Source: an uncultured Anaerofilum sp. (GTDB lineage: Bacteria > Bacillota > Clostridia > Oscillospirales > Ruminococcaceae). Taken from it: DNA of 48,501 nucleotides. The stretch is taken from contig CALWZC010000018.1 of NCBI GenBank assembly GCA_944385935.1, positions 1-48,501 of the forward strand. Reading direction: 5' to 3'. Positions 45,965 through 48,501 of this stretch are shown here, in pieces. The notes beneath the pieces are model-generated. The model had not been told where the DNA came from, did no database searches, and was given only the letters and a program-made list of their open reading frames with translations. Every line of letters begins with the position of its first letter. Within the stretch, counting starts at the first letter, position 1. Made by a program: the position numbers and the translations under genes.

Positions 45965-48040
45965 TTAGTTGTCCGATTCAAATTCTTTGGACAGTTTAAA
46001 GTGATTTACAAGTTCTCTCAAAGACCTTGCCTGAGAAGATAACTCTTCGCTGGCAGCGGCACTTTGCTCGGCAGTAGCAGAATTGGTCTGCACTACGCTG
46101 GAGATTTGGTCAACACCAATTGTAGTTTGGTGAATTGCTTTATCTTGTAGTTCGGAATTTTGCTCAATTACAGCAGTTTGTTCCGAAACTTTCAAAACGC
46201 CTTGAGATACAACACGGAAGGAATCGGCTGTATCTTGAGCGATGGTTTTGCCCTGTTCTACAGTAACAAAAGCAGCCTCGATGAGTTCGGCAGTTAGCTT
46301 AGAGGCTTCGGCAGTTTTGGCTGCCAGACTGCGAACTTCATCGGCAACCACAGCAAAACCTTTGCCGGCGGTGCCTGCTCGTGCGGCTTCCACAGCAGCA
46401 TTCAAAGCCAGAATATTGGTTTGGAAAGCAATATCCTCAATGCTCTTAATAATCTGCCCAACCTTTTTGGAGTTTTCTTCAATTTCATTCATGGCAGAAA
46501 GCATTTGGGACATCTTGGTGTCTCCAGAACGTACGGCCTCTTCAATGTTGTGCAATTCGGAGGCCACAGACTCAATGCTATGTGTATTATCATTGATTTG
46601 GTTGGATACTTCTGTCAGAGAAGCTGCCAACTGCTCTACACTGGAGGCTTGTTCTGTAGCACCCTGAGCATTTGCCTGTGCGCCAATGGAAACTTGTTCA
46701 GCACCGTTGTCCACTTCATGGGCAGCAATACGAATTTGCTTCAAAGTGCTGGACATGGTAGTTTGAATATGTAAAAGACCCTCTTTGACCTTGGAAAATT
46801 CACCATGATAGTCATATTTTAGTTCAAAGTCAAAGTTACCATTGCCAATGGTCATGAGCACCTGCTCAATCTCATTGATATAGTTGATGTACTCTTTTAG
46901 GCGAACAACAATTCTACTAAAGTCGCTTGCCAAATCACCGATTTCATCTCGGCTGCTGGTATCTACCGAAACATCAAGCTGTCCATCTGCAATGGCATGG
47001 GTTGTAGTGTTAAGCTTATGAACAGATTTAGTCAGACGACGGCCTAAAATCAGCATAATCACAGCCATTATGGCCAAAGCACCAACACAATACCCTAAAA
47101 CGGTATTTGTAATTCCACTTACATAGGAAGTGTATTCAACCTCTGGAATAATGCCTAGAATTGTATAGTTACTTTCTGGAAGGTTTACAACAGAACCATA
47201 ATATGGATTCCCATTTCGGGTATAATATGCGGCAGAAGTGTCCGATTTGTTAAGCAAAGCAGTTTCCATCTCTTTTGAGTAATGGGCATCTGCTACAGTT
47301 TTCATGCGCAGTGTTTCATCTGGATGGAAAATGATTTGATTACTACTATCAAATAGGGTAATATATCCTTGGTCGCCAATAACCAACTTGGACAGATTAT
47401 CCAATAAAGTGTCCATGCGCAAATCCAAGCCCACAATGGCAGCAATGTTGCCACCATTCATAACAGGAGCGGCAATAGCGGTTACAATCTCGCCACTAGT
47501 TTCATCTGTGTAGGCAGAAGTTGTAACAATGGATTGGTTTTTAAAAATTTGTTGATACCACTCACGAGAAGAAGCATCAAAATTTGATGGCAATAACATC
47601 TCACCATTATGGAGCAAAACCTCTTTTGAAGAGCAGTCATAAACCCACACATTCATCAAAAAATCTTGCTCGGCTTGTAAAGAAGCATTTAGATAATTTT
47701 GAAGCTCTTGTTTCATAGGGGATTCGGCCAATGTGCCAGATTCCCACTGTTGTGTGCTTTCATTCACAACATTAGATAGAGAAATAGCCTCTGCAAAGCC
47801 ATAAAATGTTTCAAAATACTCCTCAACAACTTTGGAAGCCCTTCCCGTTTGTGCATCCACAGATTCTTTTGTCAGTTCAAACACGCTAGAAGAAGCAAGA
47901 GACTGCATATAAATTGTAAGAACAACAAATACAATAAACAGGGGTAACAGAGTGCAAGCGAGCAATTTGAACAAAATACTTACCCGAAGTTTTTTTCTCT
48001 CTGCACCTACGGGTAATGGCTGATACCGTTTTCTTTTCAT
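45965..48040 (-). CDS. Methyl-accepting chemotaxis protein with dCache-type sensor
   Basis: 691 residues: a basic N-terminus, membrane segment about 24-46, and an extracellular dCache-like sensor of about 260 residues. The sensor contains [20 protein letters not shown] and [14 protein letters not shown], typical of amino-acid or small-ligand Cache domains. A second membrane segment follows (about 309-332), then HAMP, then the signalling domain. The hairpin tip [19 protein letters not shown] binds CheA/CheW. It should steer motility, yet no flagellar or che genes lie in the window. An AGAGAGGTGG site precedes the ATG. The ligand is unknown. Confidence 0.95.
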   Translation of the reverse strand: MKRKRYQPLPVGAERKKLRVSILFKLLACTLLPLFIVFVVLTIYMQSLASSSVFELTKESVDAQTGRASKVVEEYFETFYGFAEAISLSNVVNESTQQWESGTLAESPMKQELQNYLNASLQAEQDFLMNVWVYDCSSKEVLLHNGEMLLPSNFDASSREWYQQIFKNQSIVTTSAYTDETSGEIVTAIAAPVMNGGNIAAIVGLDLRMDTLLDNLSKLVIGDQGYITLFDSSNQIIFHPDETLRMKTVADAHYSKEMETALLNKSDTSAAYYTRNGNPYYGSVVNLPESNYTILGIIPEVEYTSYVSGITNTVLGYCVGALAIMAVIMLILGRRLTKSVHKLNTTTHAIADGQLDVSVDTSSRDEIGDLASDFSRIVVRLKEYINYINEIEQVLMTIGNGNFDFELKYDYHGEFSKVKEGLLHIQTTMSSTLKQIRIAAHEVDNGAEQVSIGAQANAQGATEQASSVEQLAASLTEVSNQINDNTHSIESVASELHNIEEAVRSGDTKMSQMLSAMNEIEENSKKVGQIIKSIEDIAFQTNILALNAAVEAARAGTAGKGFAVVADEVRSLAAKTAEASKLTAELIEAAFVTVEQGKTIAQDTADSFRVVSQGVLKVSEQTAVIEQNSELQDKAIHQTTIGVDQISSVVQTNSATAEQSAAASEELSSQARSLRELVNHFKLSKEFESDN

Positions 48041-48501
<461 letters not shown>

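Overview
The window looks like one contig from an anaerobic, gut-type Clostridia species (Firmicutes, probably an Oscillospirales/Ruminococcaceae-like lineage). This is inferred from the moderate-to-low GC content, AGGAGG-type ribosome binding sites, a T-box leader, a YesM/YesN two-component pair, an oxygen-sensitive sulfatase-maturing radical SAM enzyme, DUF1836 and XpaC genes, and an F-type ATP synthase with a Na+-type c subunit. The left end lies inside a 5S rRNA gene, a usual assembly break at an rRNA operon. The right end is a run of 75 T, which is probably artefactual. I saw no prophage, insertion sequence or CRISPR array.

Layout. 1-203: partial 5S rRNA and tRNA-Lys(CTT). 284-1663: a secreted lipoprotein hydrolase. 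1755-4373 (minus): an operon of ECF sigma factor, membrane anti-sigma-like protein, DUF4358 lipoprotein and DHHW/AlgX-like protein. 4757-6664: hflK-hflC. 6702-8099 (minus): a GH29 alpha-L-fucosidase. 8320-9927: a beta-CASP metallo-hydrolase. 10003-13221 (minus): a Na+/phosphate cotransporter and a MATE exporter. 13367-15044: a decayed XRE regulator and a DUF3810 membrane metalloprotease-like protein. 15191-16868: DUF1836 and XpaC genes. 16932-18540 (minus): a COG2509 FAD-dependent oxidoreductase behind a purine (guanine-class) riboswitch. 18585-23205 (minus): a YesM/YesN operon that also encodes a discoidin-like protein and a free Hpt protein. 23551-26767: the divergent sugar ABC transporter, without an ATPase gene. 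26945-27963: three small unknown or regulatory genes, including a 52-residue ribbon-helix-helix protein. 28081-31741: T-box-controlled ilvB-ilvN-ilvC. 31930-34059: a glycosyltransferase and UDP-galactopyranose mutase. 34104-37779: a TauE/SafE exporter divergent from an anaerobic sulfatase maturase plus sulfatase. 37873-38202: an orphan BlaI-type repressor. 38533-45799: the complete atpZ-I-B-E-F-H-A-G-D-C operon. 45965-48040 (minus): a chemoreceptor.

How it fits together. The fucosidase, the sulfatase with its maturase and probable sulfur-oxyanion exporter, and the sensor-regulated oligosaccharide transporter suit a bacterium foraging on sulfated or fucosylated host or dietary glycans. The ilv operon makes branched-chain amino acids under tRNA control. 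The ATP synthase c subunit carries both glutamates of the two-carboxylate Na+ site, so the cell probably couples ATP synthesis or hydrolysis to Na+.

The observations most worth following are: the purine riboswitch with an apparently ligand-ON platform on an uncharacterised FAD enzyme; the Na+ c-ring motif; the divergent RHH/81-residue pair sharing a palindromic promoter; and the helically phased repeats upstream of the ABC transporter and of the phosphate transporter. I did not find convincing evidence of a wholly new multi-gene system.
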